The position numbers and the translations under genes were made by a program. From positions 288,077-352,076 of the forward strand of contig NW_013657645.1 in NCBI RefSeq assembly GCF_000142905.1: a stretch of DNA of 64,000 nt, in the 5' to 3' direction. This document shows, piece by piece, positions 31,346 through 42,886 of this stretch (position 1 is the stretch's first letter; each line of letters starts with the position of its first letter). The notes beneath the pieces were generated by a model. The model was given only the letters and a program-made list of their open reading frames with translations. It ran no database searches and was not told where the DNA came from. The DNA comes from Thecamonas trahens ATCC 50062. Lineage: Eukaryota > Apusozoa > Apusomonadida > Apusomonadidae.

Positions 31346-31891
31346 TCCTTGAGCTTGCTCACCTCTACCTCCTTCTTCTCGTTGCTGGCTGCCATGAGGA
31401 GCGGGGTCAAGTGGTGGTGGCGAGCAGAGAGGGGTGTTTGATCAATTTGCATATTAATGGTTGGCCGGGGTGAGATGAGGGATGAGAGGAGAAGGTCGTG
31501 CATTGTCTGCAATTAAGTGGTGAGGGTGGTGTACTGGGTGCATGTGGGTGGTACGGGATGAAAGATAGCATGTATGTGCGTGTGAGTGTCTGCATGTGGT
31601 GAAGGATGTGGATGACAAAATGCATGATCTGTGATCAAATGCACTTTTCTGCTCATGCACAGATATCACATTTAATACATCGACACGTTACCCACTTTGT
31701 CCATACCTTGTGCACAGCACCCATAATAAGTTTTGCATATGGTTACATAGGTCACCTGACTGGGTGTTGGTGCGACAGGCTGATGCGGCTCTGGCTGATT
31801 GTGATCATCATGATCGATGGACCAGCACAGCCGTCGACCAGGTCGACCCGGTTTCAATTCGAGTCGGGAGCCGGGGCTACCTGACTCGACC
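31346..31891. promoter_or_regulatory. Divergent intergenic region, MYND gene / UBE2J2
   Basis: About 545 bases, noticeably more AT-rich than the coding sequence and with several CATGTG/GTGTG stretches. It lies between the MYND start and the proposed first exon of UBE2J2, so promoters of both are expected. No clear motif or gene is seen. Confidence 0.4.
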
Positions 31892-33728
31892 ATGCCCAAC
31901 ACGCAAGGAGTGGTACGGAGGCCATGCGAGGTGAGGACAGGAGGGATGGTTGGCAGGGAACTCACATTGGTGTGGAGCATGCATGGGTTGGGGGAATACC
32001 TGCATGGTTGTGGTCGGCGTGGTTGGTTGGCTGTGTGGGGTGGTGTGGTGATTGTGGTCGGGTGTTCGTCTTGTACGGACATGGTGATCGTCGTGGTTGT
32101 CTGGTTGTGATTGTGGTCGGGTGTTCGTCTTGTGTGGGCATGGTGATCGTGGTCGTGGTTGTCTGGTTGTGATTGTGGTCGGGTGATTGTCTTGTGTGGG
32201 CATGGTGATCGTGGTCGTGGTTGTCTGGTTGTGATTGTGGTCGGGTGTTCGTCTTGTACGGACATGGTGATCGTCGTGGTTGTCTGGTTGTGATTGTGGT
32301 CGGGTGTTCGTCTTGTGTGGGCATGGTGATCGTGGTCGTGGTTGTCTGGTTGTGATTGTGGTCGGGTGTTCGTCTTGTACGGACATGGTGATCGTGGTCG
32401 TGGTTGTCTGGTTGTGATTGTGGTCGGGTGATTGTCTTGTGTGGCCATGGTGATCATGGTCGTGGTTGTCTGGTTGTGATTGTGGTCGGGTGTTCGTCTT
32501 GTGCGGGCATGGTGATCGTGGTCGTGGTTGTCTGGTTGTGATTGTGGTCGGGTGATTGTCTTGTGTGGCCATGGTGATCATGGTCGTGGTTGTCTGGTTG
32601 TGATTGTGGTCGGGTGATTGTCTTGTGCGGGCATGGTGATCGTGGTCGTGGTTGTCTGGTTGTGATTGTGGTCGGGTGATTGTCTTGCGTGGCCATGGTG
32701 ATCGTGGTCGTGGTTGTCTGGTTGTGATTGTGGTCGGGTGATTGTCTTGTGTGGCCATGGTGATCGTGGTCGTGGTTGTCTGGTTGTGATTGTGGTCGGG
32801 TGATTGTCTTGTGTGGCCATGGTGATCGTGGTCGTGGTTGTCTGGTTGTGATTGTGGTCGGGTGATTGTCTTGTGCGGGCATGGTGATCGTGGCTCTGGT
32901 CGGCTGGTATGGTGTGGTGGTGGGACACGGGCATTTGGTGGCCGTGATTAACTATGTCAATGACTGGGTGCCGAGGTGCGAGTACAGCTCCGGTTGCAGC
33001 GCGAGTACAAGCGGCTGCTGAAGAACCCGGTGTCATCGATCCTTGCTGCCCCGTCGAGCAAATCGGTCTACATCTGGTACTATGCCCTGTTTGGACCGAG
33101 TGGCACGCCCTATGCGGGTGGAGTCTACTTTGGCAAGCTTGTCTTCCCACAGAACTACCCCAATGGTCCCCCGGCCATCTACATGATCACGCCATCGGGC
33201 CGATTCCAGGTCAACTCGCGGCTGTGTCTCTCGATGAGCGACTTTCACCCCGAGTCGTGGAACCCGCTCTGGTCCGTCTCGTCCATTCTCTCGGGCTTGC
33301 TCTCGTTTATGGTTGAGGAGACTCCGACGCACGGTTCTGTCTCGCGTTCGCCTGCTGATCGCCGCCGCCTCGCTGCGCGCTCCATGACATTTAACCGCAA
33401 AGATCCTGTCTTTGTCGAGACCTTTCCCGACCTGGTTGAAGCAGCTGCCGATGGCTCGATTGCGCCGCCGGCTCTGCCACCCAACGAAGCTGCTCTTTGG
33501 CACGAGGCGTACGAGCAACATCAGTCTGGAGCCGGCGCCTCCTCCAGTGTCGACGGGTGCGGGGGCGCAAGTGGGGGCCGTAGCGAAGACGAGAACGAGG
33601 TTACCGTCGTCGCCGTCATCCAAACCGTGGTCCTTGCCGTGTTGGTGAGCGGCTGCGCCGTCGCCATCGCCTACTACGACTCGCCGCTAGACGCTCTAGC
33701 CGATCTGCGCCACATTGTCGACATCTGA
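31892..33728 (+). CDS. UBE2J2: Ubiquitin-conjugating enzyme E2 J2 (Ubc6 family), tail-anchored
   Basis: The ER-membrane E2 of the ERAD pathway. Exon 2 (32988-33728) encodes the UBC fold: LRLQREYKRLLKNP, WYYALFGPSGTPYAGGVYFG, PPAIYMITPSGRF, the active-site block NSRLCLSMSDFHPESWNP, and WSVSSILSGLLSFMVEE. The catalytic cysteine is C93 of the model. The end is a single membrane anchor (VIQTVVLAVLVSGCAVAIAYY) with a short luminal tail. A stop codon lies in frame just upstream of this exon and no ATG is available, so a 5' exon is required. I propose exon 1 at 31892-31930 (MPNTQGVVRRPCE, donor GTGAGG, phase 0) and an acceptor GTACAG at 32982-32987. The product would be 259 residues. The 62-bp minisatellite then lies in intron 1. 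Identity is secure; exon 1 is inferred. Confidence 0.87.
32049..32896. repeat. 62-bp minisatellite, about 14 copies
   Basis: Direct tandem copies of a GT-rich unit containing CATGGTGATCGTGGTCGTGG and TTGTCTGGTTGTGATTGTGG. Two copies are 59 bp (one GTG lost). A variable window alternates between TTCGTCTTG and ATTGTCTTG, followed by TACGGAC, TGTGGGC, TGTGGCC or TGCGGGC, so neighbouring copies form a mosaic. The G/T-rich strand is the plus strand. All three minus-strand frames are open because the unit lacks stops in every phase; this is not taken as coding. It lies within the proposed first intron of UBE2J2. Confidence 0.95.
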
Positions 33729-33796
33729 TGCATATCCCGTCTGCTACAGCGCACTGGAGCGCCAGGCACCGACGATTCATCCGCAACTGGTAAACC

Positions 33797-33993
33797 CCAC
33801 GTTCACGCCAACGATTAACCCGACGTTCAGGGCAACGATTAACGCTAGGTTCAGGGCAACGATTAACGCCACGTTCAGGGCAACGATTAACCCCACGTTC
33901 ACGCCAACGATTAACCCGACGTTCGGGGCAACGATTAATTGCACGGCGCGCCAACGATTAACCCGACGTTCGGGGCAACGATTAATTGCACGG
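33797..33993. repeat. 24-bp tandem array, about eight copies
   Basis: Direct repeats of a 24-bp unit with the constant core CAACGATTAA and a variable portion (CGTTCACGC, CGTTCAGGG or CGTTCGGGG), one copy shortened. The unit length is a multiple of three, so the plus strand reads as a repeated PTFRATIN peptide. It starts only after the UBE2J2 stop and ends just before the ankyrin gene's ATG, so a promoter or UTR element is likelier than coding. Confidence 0.9.
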
Positions 33994-34023
33994 CGCCCAG
34001 CGGGACAACCTCTCTCGGGCAGC

Positions 34024-37000
34024 ATGGCGTCGCTCCGCATGGCAGCGGTGAGCGGAAAAGCAGAACAAGTAGAGAGAGAAGCAAGCAAAGCAAGCAAGGA
34101 TGAGGTTGTGTATGCACTTATAGCATTGTTCTCCACAGAACCACCCCAGTCCTCCACAGCCATCCATGTCCTCCACCAGTCGCAGGCAGCCGCCGGCAAG
34201 ACCACCAAGACCCCACCACCGCAATTGACACCGAGTCGCACATCACCACAACACAGCCAACAACTGCACCGATAACAGCAACAACTGCAGCAACAACAAT
34301 TGAGGCATCATCGTCATCCATTCGTTCGGTGGGTGACACGCTGCTGGCGAACAAGTCCGGTACCAGCCAAGCCGACACGGGCTCGTCGGCCGATGCGGGC
34401 TCATCGCTCGTCGCTGGCAGCCCCTCGTCATCGGTTTCGGGCAGTGGTGTGGCTGCAGAGAAGATGGCCATGGCGAAGCTGCTTTTGCAGGCGCACGACA
34501 TCGACTTGCTGTGGGAGGTCATGATGGCTGATGGCAATGGCTGTGGCGCGCAGCAGGGGCTCTCCCCGCTCCACGCAGCTGCACAGGCAAGCTACCATGG
34601 CGCCGACAAGGTCTTGGGCGCGCTGCTGCAGCTGCTGGCAAAGGCAAAAGTCAAGGCGGAGGCGCTTGCTGTCTGCGATCATCACGGGCTCACGCCATTG
34701 CATCACACTGCACTCGCCGGGACGTCAGCAAGCGTGCGGACGTTGGTCGCGGCCGGGGCTGACGTCAACGCCCTCTCGGACTCGAACCCGCCGCTGAGCC
34801 CGCTGCATGTTGCTGCTCGGGCGGGAAATGTGTCGGCTCTCGACGCGCTCATTGCTGCCGGCGCTGCATCACCCCCGCGCGAGGGCATGACCTGGCTCGC
34901 CGCCCACGAGGCTGTGCTTGTCGGCTCGTCAGCTGCTCTCGCGCTGCTCCTCACCTCGTACCCGACGCCATCGGTCAACGCCACCTCGCCGCTGCTCATC
35001 CACCTCGCGGCGTCGTCGCCAGCCTCGCTGGCCTCGCTCGAGCTGCTGCTCGCAACCGGCGCCAACCCGAACGTCATCGATTCGCGCTCGTCGTTTACTC
35101 CGCTTCACACTGCGGTCGCATCGTGCAACATGCCCGCCCTGCACGCTCTTGCCTCCTGTCCAGCGGTCAACGTGCTTGTGCAGTCGACACTCGCTGGGAC
35201 CGCGCTTCATACTGCCGCCGCCATTGACTCACGCGAAGGTCTCTTTGCTCTTCTTGAGCACGTCCCGACGCCAGAGGCTCGAGCCGCCGCTTTGGCGGAG
35301 ACCCACCCATCGACCAATCACTCGGTGCTTGCCACGGCAGTCACTGCTGGCGCACTGGACGTTGTCACCGCGCTTGTCACTGTAGAGCCAATGATATGCG
35401 ACCCGCCGAACGAGTCGCATCTCTTCCTCGCTGCTGCCAATGGGCACGTCCGTATCCTCTCCCTTCTCTTCGATATCATCGGGCGCGACGCGACAAAAGC
35501 TCTCGACTCGGACGGCTTCTCGCTCATCCACCACGCTGCCGCCCGCTCCATGGTCTCCGACGAGCTCATCGAGATCCTCGGCGGGCCGCATGGTCTTGTC
35601 ACCATGGTCGAAGCCTCGGGGCTCTACACAGATCTTTCGCCACTTGATCTGGCTGTGCTCGGCGCCGGCGAGGCCCATACCCGCGGCGCTGACGTTGTTG
35701 CCTCCGCCAGAGTCCTCATCACCGCCGTGCCTCGCTTTGTCACCACCTCGTCGCTGCATCTCGCACTGGATCTTCTTGGCTCTGAGAGCTTGCTGGGCGG
35801 CACGTTCCAGCTGTTCAATCTGCTCGTCCCGTCGCGAGCTGACATGCTTCCGCTCTTCTCCTCGGCGGCTGCGCTGGGCAAAGACGAGTGGATCGCCACG
35901 CTCGACACACTGTACGAGGCCCGGGAGCCACCACGTACCGATACGCGCAAGGCCACGGCGCTCTCGAATGCGCTGCTGGAGGCAATCAATGCCAACCACT
36001 TGACCACCACCTGTCTCCTGCTGGGTATGGGCGCCACGGCGCCGACCGCTGTCCATCGCGCCGCCGCTGTCGGTGCCACGCAGATACTCATCGAGCTTCT
36101 TTCCGCGGGCCCGCACGCGGCTGACTCGGCGCGCCCCGACACTGATGGCCTGCTCCCTATCCACTACGCTGCCGCTGCAGGCAACATCGAGGCCTGCAAA
36201 GTGCTCGCCAAGGCCGAGCCTGAATGTCTCAACGCGCTCGACGAGAACCCAGGCTCACGGCGGAGCCCGTTGCAGCATGCGCTTGCAACGGGCCCACCGG
36301 CAGTTGCCCTCGCCCTCATTCGGCTGGGTGCCGATCCCGAGCTCCATGACGGACTCGGGCACACCGCGCTCCACCACGCCGCGCACTCGGGTCATGCCGA
36401 TGCCGTGCACTACATGCTCGCCAAGCACCCGCACATTGCTAACGTCTCGTCGCCGTCGGAGCACACCGCGCTCCACGCCGCCGCGGCTGCGACCAAGTCG
36501 TCGCGTGCCATCATCCACGCCCTTGTCTCCAGCGGCCTCGCCCCGGATACCACTGACGCAACCGGTGCCACACCGCTGCACATCGCGGTGGCTGCTGGCA
36601 ATGCCGCAGCTGTTGCCGGGCTTGTGGCCGTCGGCGCCGACGCCACCAAGCTGGACGGCTCCGGCATCTCGGCTCGCGAACGTGCCGACCAACTTGCGGC
36701 CAGCGGCCATCCGGCCGGTGCACGCATTGTCAGCATTCTCACCGGAGACGCGGGAGGAGCCGAGGCGGAGACTGCCGAGCAGGCCGCCGTCCGTGTTCAG
36801 GCCGCCTGGCGCGGGTTCCGGGCGCGGCAGCTCTATTGCGGCGCGCCGTCGCGGGCCGTTTCCCTCGGTCTGGCCACCTCGATCGGCCTTGTCGCGGTCC
36901 GCACTCAGCTTGGTGACTCCAAGCCCATCAACGTCTACGACGCCGCAGCGTCGCGGAACAACATTGGCGTCCTCCGTGAGCAGCTCGAGGACCGCATGGC

Positions 37001-40000
37001 CTCATTGGACGAGACCGATGAGCTCGGACGGACCGTTCTCGTCCGAGCGATACTTCGGGTCGGTGCACCATTTGCGTCACGGGCCGACGCGGTTGAGCTG
37101 GTGCGGACGCTGGTCGACGCCGGCGCCCCTGTAACTGCCGCTGACGAGCTCGGTCACAGCCCGCTTCACTACGCTGCTGCGCTCAACGCCGTCGACGTTG
37201 TCGAGCTGCTCCTCTCCGGGCTGGTCGACGTCGGCGCACTGGACGCCGGCGGCAACTCGCCGCTTCACTACGCTAATGTCGAGGTGGCCGAGGTTCTTCT
37301 TGCCCACGGCGCTTCGGCCATGGCGCCCAACGCAACGAGCTACACGCCAATCCACGCCGCAAGCGCTGCCGACAATCTTGCCCTGCTGGAAGTCCTGCTT
37401 GACACTGCAGGCGTCACCTTCCCCCTCACCCCATCGGCGCTTGATCTTGCTCTGCTCTCGCGGGCGCGCCGCACCAGTGAGCTGCTCATGCACCGGTCGT
37501 CGCTCACACCGATCTCGCTTCATGCAGCTGCGCTCGGCGGCGACGGCATCATTGTTAGCAGAGTCATTGGCGCCCAGCGAATGACTAGCGGATACCGCGG
37601 CAAGATGCCGATGTCGTGCCCGCCGCAGTTCTCGCCGCTGTTGGCGCGAGCTGGTGGCGCCAGCTTGCCGACATTGCCGTGCGACCTGCTCTCGGCCCGA
37701 TCGCCGTCGCCGGCGGTCTCGATCAGCCGCTCGGCAAGATCCCCGGTGCCGAGTGGCTCCGCCTGCGGCGACGTTTCTATCAACGACGACGAGATTGGGC
37801 CGAACGGCATGCAGAAGTGGTCGCCACTGGCCTATGCAGTGTGGGGCGGACGGGTCGGCGCCGCGCTTGCGCTTCTCAAAGAGTACGGCTCGCACGACTG
37901 TGGCCGCCCCTCCACCGCAGGTGGAACATCGGAGCTAGGCGAGACACTCGGCGACGACTCGGTGTCGGCAGTTGACGGCGGCGGCGGCGGCGCAGGAGGT
38001 GGCGACGAGAGTGTAACTGGACTCGGTCGAAGCGGGCAGACCAACTGCCTTGCGCCCCGCGGGATGAGCTCACTGCTGCACGTGGCGGCGCGTTCGAGCA
38101 ACTGCTCTGTGGCGCTGATCGAGCTCCTGCTGACGTGGATGGAGGCGACGCTGGCAAGCCGCGATAGCAACGGCTGGACGCCGCTGCACGTGGCGGTGGC
38201 AGCTGAGTTGTCGACTCGCCCGACGAGCGTATTGCTGCGGCTGGGTGCCGACGTGACTGCACTCACCGAGCGGGCCGAACACACGGTGCTCCACACTGCT
38301 GCACGGCATGCCAGGCTTGCGGTGGTGGAAGAGGTGGTGACTGCGCCGGGTGCGAGCCTGGCTATGGAGATCAAGGACGGGGCAGGCCTCAGTCCGCGGG
38401 ACATGGCACTGGTGTGCGGGCGCGAGGATGTGGTCGAAGTCTTTGTCCGCCGCTTTGGCTGGGGTTCGTCGCGGGGCAACGGGCTTCACGCGGTGGCGCG
38501 ACTCGACGCCGTCGACATGGTGCCGTTTGTCATGCGGCGGTACCGGCCGGATGTCAACGGGCGCGACGGTCGCGGCTTTGCGCCGCTCCACTACGCGGCT
38601 GTGCAGGCGACGAGCTCGGAGCTACCGCTGACCATCATCTCGCCCGAGTCACCCGTGCTGCCACAGCAAGGCCGGGTTGTCACTGCTCTCCTTGAGCACG
38701 GTGCAGACGTCGAGGTCCGCAATGGACGCGGCGCAACTCCCCTGCATCTGGCGGCCAAGTACGGTCGGATTGGCCCGGTCGAGATTTTGCTCAAGGCCAA
38801 AGCGAGCGTGTTGGCGACGAACGTCGACGGGGCGACCCCGCTCCATCTCGCTGCCAAGTATGATCACCCTGAGGTGGTTTCTCGTCTTCTTGCGAGCCCC
38901 TCGGCGGATGCGGCTGTGGTGGCTGGCGACGCCAGCGGGCGGGCGCCGCAGCACCACGCAGCACAGCTGTCTCGGGCAGACGTGGCACGACTTCTACTGG
39001 ATGCAGGTGGGCATCCGCTGCAGCGCGATGACCAGGAGCGGACCCCATTGCATGAAGCTGCAGCAGCTCCGTCTCAGTCGACACGCGTCCTTCGGGTGTA
39101 CCTGGATGCGCTCGGGGCCGGCGCATCGCTGGAGGTGCTGGACGCTAGCGGGAGGACGCCAATCCACTACGCGGCGGCAGCGGGCTCGACCGAGGCGCTG
39201 TCGATGATGATGCAGGCTGAGAACCGGCCGAACCCAGACGGGCGCGACCGAAACGGGCAGACGCCGCTAGCGCTGGCTGCTGCCGCCGGTCACCTCGAGG
39301 TAGTCAGGATCCTGGTCTCGCGGCTTGGGGTCGACGTGAGCGGCGTTGATGACGCCGGCAACACGCCGCTACATGCCGCTGTGCGAGCCGGTGCGCTTGC
39401 AGTGGTCGAGCTGCTCCTTGCGCAAGAGCAGGTGGCGGTCAACGCGACGAACAACTCTGGCGAGACCGCGCTTCACGTTGCCGGCGCCGGTTGCGATGAG
39501 GACGACGCGCTGCGTGTTGCGTACGCGTTGCTCTCATGTGGCCGCGAGCCGGCATCAGCGCGAGTTCAGGTGGCGGGGACCGGCGAGACGCCAGCCGAGA
39601 GTGCACGCACACGGGGCATGCACGAGCTCGCGCACCTCATCGAAGTTGTCGCCGGGATTCATCGCGAGCGCACTGTCCGGAATGGGCCGCGGATCATGCG
39701 TGGATCCCGCGGAGTGCTCCCGATTCCTATTGTGGCGCCCGAGGAGGTGGTGGCGGGCGTCAAGGTCTACCCATACGAGGCCAAGCCGTTTATGGCTGCG
39801 CCCGCGGCTGGCCCGGCCAGTCCAGACGAGTCTGATGCGGCGGGAAAGGTGGCAGGCCTCGATGCCCGCAAGGCCAAGCAGCAGCGGCGGCGGCGGGTCC
39901 GGGCCAGAGTTCGCAATCCCGGAGCAAAGCGGCCACGTCGCGGCATGCGGTTGGTGATTGTGGAGGAGGAGGCCGGAGGTCAAGGAGACAGAGAGCAGCG

Positions 40001-40379
40001 AATGCATGAGCCGACGCCACCGATGAGTGGGCGGGCCAAGCAGGTGCTGAGCGAGGCTGAGATAAGGGCGGCGACGAGCGCGCGCTTGGCTAGATTTCAT
40101 CGGACCGACGCGGTGCTCGACGGACGGACGGACGTGGAGCTCGACGGGTGGGAGGCGGTGGACCCGCTGGCGGCCGACAACGTGTTTGGTCTTCCGCCGC
40201 TTCCGGCGTCGGAAGCCAACACCGCGAGCCATGGCGAGACAGCCAGCTCGTCACAGGCTGGCTCGATGGACGCGTTGCCCGAGCTGGCGGCGGGGTCCGA
40301 GTCGTCGCTGCGTGCAAGTGGGAGTGCGCGCGGGCTTGGTCTGCTTGCAGCGTCTGTGCTGGCGAGAAAGGTGGTTTAG
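34024..40379 (+). CDS. Giant ankyrin-repeat protein with an IQ motif
   Basis: About 2048 residues. The long frame opens at a non-ATG codon. I propose exon 1 at 34024-34047 (MASLRMAA, donor GTGAGC), an intron 34048-34256 ending ACACAG, and exon 2 at 34257-40379, phase 0. From residue ~100 to ~1750 the protein is built of ankyrin repeats (many copies of GxTPLHxAAxxGHxxVVxLLL, for example ATPLHLAAKYGRIGPVEILL and NTPLHAAVRAGALAVVELLL). An IQ motif (VRVQAAWRGFRARQ) at about 852-868 splits two ankyrin blocks and predicts calmodulin binding; calmodulin itself is encoded at 46-47.6 kb. The last ~200 residues are basic then Ser/Ala-rich, with no recognised domain. Ankyrin plus IQ resembles inversin in broad layout only. 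A scaffold role is inferred. Confidence 0.85.
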
Positions 40380-40555
40380 CTCGGCTCTCTCACGCTACTA
40401 CATAAAGCGGGTCGACAGCGAGACGGTGTGTTGTTGGAGGGAGTTGGATTCAGCTGCAGAGCTCGATGGGGTGGGGACCGGTTGACAATCGGAAAGCCTT
40501 GGCCAGGAGCTTGGAGTGGCAGACGGAGCGGAGGCATGCCGGGGTAGGCGAGAGA

Positions 40556-41422
40556 TCAGCCGAAGAACGACGAAAAGCCAGAAGGCATGTTCGAGGAGTT
40601 GGAGGCGGTGGCAAGAGAGGAAGAAGAAGGAAGGCTCGATATCGCCTCTGAAGAGACGGCCTCACCGTCGATAAAGGTGGTGCGAACGCCGTCAGCCTCG
40701 GTGATGACGGTTGTCTGGCCATTCTCAACGATGGTGGTTGTCTTGGTCGTCCGGCCATTGATGGTCTGGCTGGTGGATGAGACCGAGCGGCCGCCGCCGG
40801 TTGTAGACGACGAGAACGATGACGACGAGGCGAGTGGAGCGCCAAAGCCACCGCCGCCAAAGCCACCACCGCCAAAGCCACCACCGCCAAAGCCACCGCC
40901 GCCAAAGCCACCGCCGCCAAAGCCACCGCCGCCAAAGCCACCGCCGCCAAAGCCGCCGCCGCCAAAGCCGCCGCCAGCAAACGGAGGACCGCCGAAAATG
41001 GTGCCAAAGTTGGCAAACGGATCAGAGTGTGACGGCATGGGCGACGACGACGTGGTCGTCGACGATGTGTGGGAGTAGGTGGTACGAGGGGCGGCAGGCG
41101 GGTGGGACACGCCCATGGCGGCAAAGACATCGCCGCCAAAGACCTGTTCAAACAGATCAAATGGATCAGAGAAGCCAGTGGGCGGCATTGGGCCCGGACC
41201 AGATCCCGAGGCGAAGAACGACGCAGCGGGTCTACCACCAGTTGTCGAAGGCTGCGGCGGCGGGCCATCATCACCAGGCAGCCGACCGGTGGCATCATAG
41301 TATGAGCGCTTCTCGGCGTCCGACAGCACCTCGTAAGCCGCCGAGATCTCCTTGAACTTGGTCTCGGCCTCGGGTGACGGGTTCTTGTCGGGGTGATACT
41401 TGAGGGCGCCCTTGCGGTACGC
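40556..41422 (-). CDS. DnaJ (Hsp40) co-chaperone, 3' part; first exon missing
   Basis: J-domain proteins stimulate Hsp70 ATPase through an HPD motif. This exon begins after a CATGCAG acceptor with [18 protein letters not shown] (HPD intact) and continues with [21 protein letters not shown], helices III-IV of the J domain. Then comes a Gly/Phe region with about nine GGGGF units coded by a short tandem repeat (40850-40985), and a Ser/Thr-rich C-terminus. There is no zinc finger or canonical DnaJ C-terminal domain, so it is closer to type B/DNAJB2-6-like forms. The first ~20 residues (helices I-II) are absent and presumably lie in the adjoining assembly gap. An in-frame ATG straddling the splice site is not a credible start. 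288 residues visible. Confidence 0.87.
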   Translation of the reverse strand, partial: AYRKGALKYHPDKNPSPEAETKFKEISAAYEVLSDAEKRSYYDATGRLPGDDGPPPQPSTTGGRPAASFFASGSGPGPMPPTGFSDPFDLFEQVFGGDVFAAMGVSHPPAAPRTTYSHTSSTTTSSSPMPSHSDPFANFGTIFGGPPFAGGGFGGGGFGGGGFGGGGFGGGGFGGGGFGGGGFGGGGFGGGGFGAPLASSSSFSSSTTGGGRSVSSTSQTINGRTTKTTTIVENGQTTVITEADGVRTTFIDGEAVSSEAISSLPSSSSLATASNSSNMPSGFSSFFG

Positions 41423-41548
41423 CTGCATGTGTGGGCGAAGGGGGGTTGGGGGTTGGGGGGGTGAGTGTGGGGTTGGGGTTGGGGGTTGGGGAGGGGGTGG
41501 TGGTGGTGGTGGTGGTGGTGGTGGGGAGTGGGGAGTAGCTGCCTACCG

Positions 41549-41932
41549 NNNNNNNNNNNNNNNNNNNNNNNNNNNNNNNNNNNNNNNNNNNNNNNNNNNN
41601 NNNNNNNNNNNNNNNNNNNNNNNNNNNNNNNNNNNNNNNNNNNNNNNNNNNNNNNNNNNNNNNNNNNNNNNNNNNNNNNNNNNNNNNNNNNNNNNNNNNN
41701 NNNNNNNNNNNNNNNNNNNNNNNNNNNNNNNNNNNNNNNNNNNNNNNNNNNNNNNNNNNNNNNNNNNNNNNNNNNNNNNNNNNNNNNNNNNNNNNNNNNN
41801 NNNNNNNNNNNNNNNNNNNNNNNNNNNNNNNNNNNNNNNNNNNNNNNNNNNNNNNNNNNNNNNNNNNNNNNNNNNNNNNNNNNNNNNNNNNNNNNNNNNN
41901 NNNNNNNNNNNNNNNNNNNNNNNNNNNNNNNN
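41549..41932. other. Assembly gap (run of N)
   Basis: 384 unknown bases. The left flank is a GGT-triplet microsatellite (about 41490-41523); the right flank is a CCCGACCCC/CCCTCCCCT-rich stretch. The missing 5' exon of the DnaJ gene is probably inside. Length of the N run may be an estimate. Confidence 0.98.
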
Positions 41933-42034
41933 TCCTCTCGGAAACCCGGACCCGACCCCGACCCCCGCCCCCCGCCCCCTCCCCTCCCCTCCCCTCCCCC
42001 CCTCCGCCCCTGCCCCCCTGTCAACCCCAGTCGG

Positions 42035-42604
42035 CTACGTGGTTGTCCAGCTATGTTGACAGACATCGGTTGCAGTGATGGCTGAGATGCCTTCGGCTGT
42101 CAGCATCCAGTCGACGGCAGCTTGGATGGTTGCGGCTTGGTGATCGTGGGCGAGGAGCACAAGGGCGATGTCGTGCAGGTGCACAACCTCGCCGTCTCGG
42201 TCCGCCTCTAGCTGCATCCATACCCGTGAGGTGTACGGCACAGCGATGATAGACCATGCTCCAGCAGCAGACTCAGTCGCCGGCAGCAGTTGGCTGAGCT
42301 CGTCGTCATCCCCAGCGAGGGCCAGAGCCATGATACCCTGCGGGAGTTGCAAGCCGACGACGATGGGCACCCGTGCTCGTGATCCGTCGTTGCCCTCCCT
42401 TGCATGCATGCTTGCGTTGGTCACCCACTTTCCCGCAGGTACATACGGCACATAAACCCCAAGGGTCTCCTTAAGACCCTTTGCTACGGTGGCCGCCACG
42501 ACGAGCTCGGTGTCGTCACCGGCTACCACCACATGGGACGACGGAGCTAGCGTCGCACCGCAGAGTTGTGGAGATCCTCTCATAGGCTTTGCTTCGTCAG
42601 ACAT
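42035..42604 (-). CDS. Unrecognised protein, 189 residues
   Basis: The frame runs from MSDEAKPMRGSP (ATG 42604) to a TAG at 42035. Composition is globular: VVVAGDDTELVVAATVAKGLKE, RVPIVVGLQLPQGIMALALAG, WSIIAVPYTSRVWMQLEAD, and an Ala-rich C-terminal helix. No motif or family is recognised. The open frame continues upstream, but only as antisense of the aldo-keto reductase. The very C-terminus (after AITATD) could be altered by an unseen intron. It is divergent from the aldo-keto reductase, about 280 bases apart, with a G-run and pyrimidine tract between. Confidence 0.5.
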   Translation of the reverse strand: MSDEAKPMRGSPQLCGATLAPSSHVVVAGDDTELVVAATVAKGLKETLGVYVPYVPAGKWVTNASMHAREGNDGSRARVPIVVGLQLPQGIMALALAGDDDELSQLLPATESAAGAWSIIAVPYTSRVWMQLEADRDGEVVHLHDIALVLLAHDHQAATIQAAVDWMLTAEGISAITATDVCQHSWTTT

Positions 42605-42886
42605 GAACGCAGATGGAGCAAGATGGAGAGGGGAGGGTGCAGATGTTTGGCGCGGATGATGAGAGGGTGGGAGGGGGGGGGGGGAAGGGTGTGTATGTGG
42701 GGGAGGGGGGTTGGAGGAGGGAGCGCACGCATGTCGCAAACGAAGGAAAAGAAGGAAATGGGCAAAAAGGGTCGCAGTTGTTCGGTCTCCGCCACCGGTA
42801 TTCAGCACCGACATCAGTACAGCGACCAAGCAGAAGACGGAGCAGACCGAGGCTAGACCACACGACGAGGCCAGAAGCGGAACATC

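Noticed and set aside
32049-32896. CRISPR-like array
   Set aside because: Units are contiguous direct repeats without unique spacers, in a eukaryotic intron. The same applies to the 24-bp, 56-bp and 66-71 bp arrays.
31672-33150. Several long minus-strand frames over the 62-bp array, as a His/Thr/Pro-rich protein
   Set aside because: All three frames are equally open because the unit lacks stops, so openness carries no evidence of coding. The array lies in the likely intron of UBE2J2 on the other strand.
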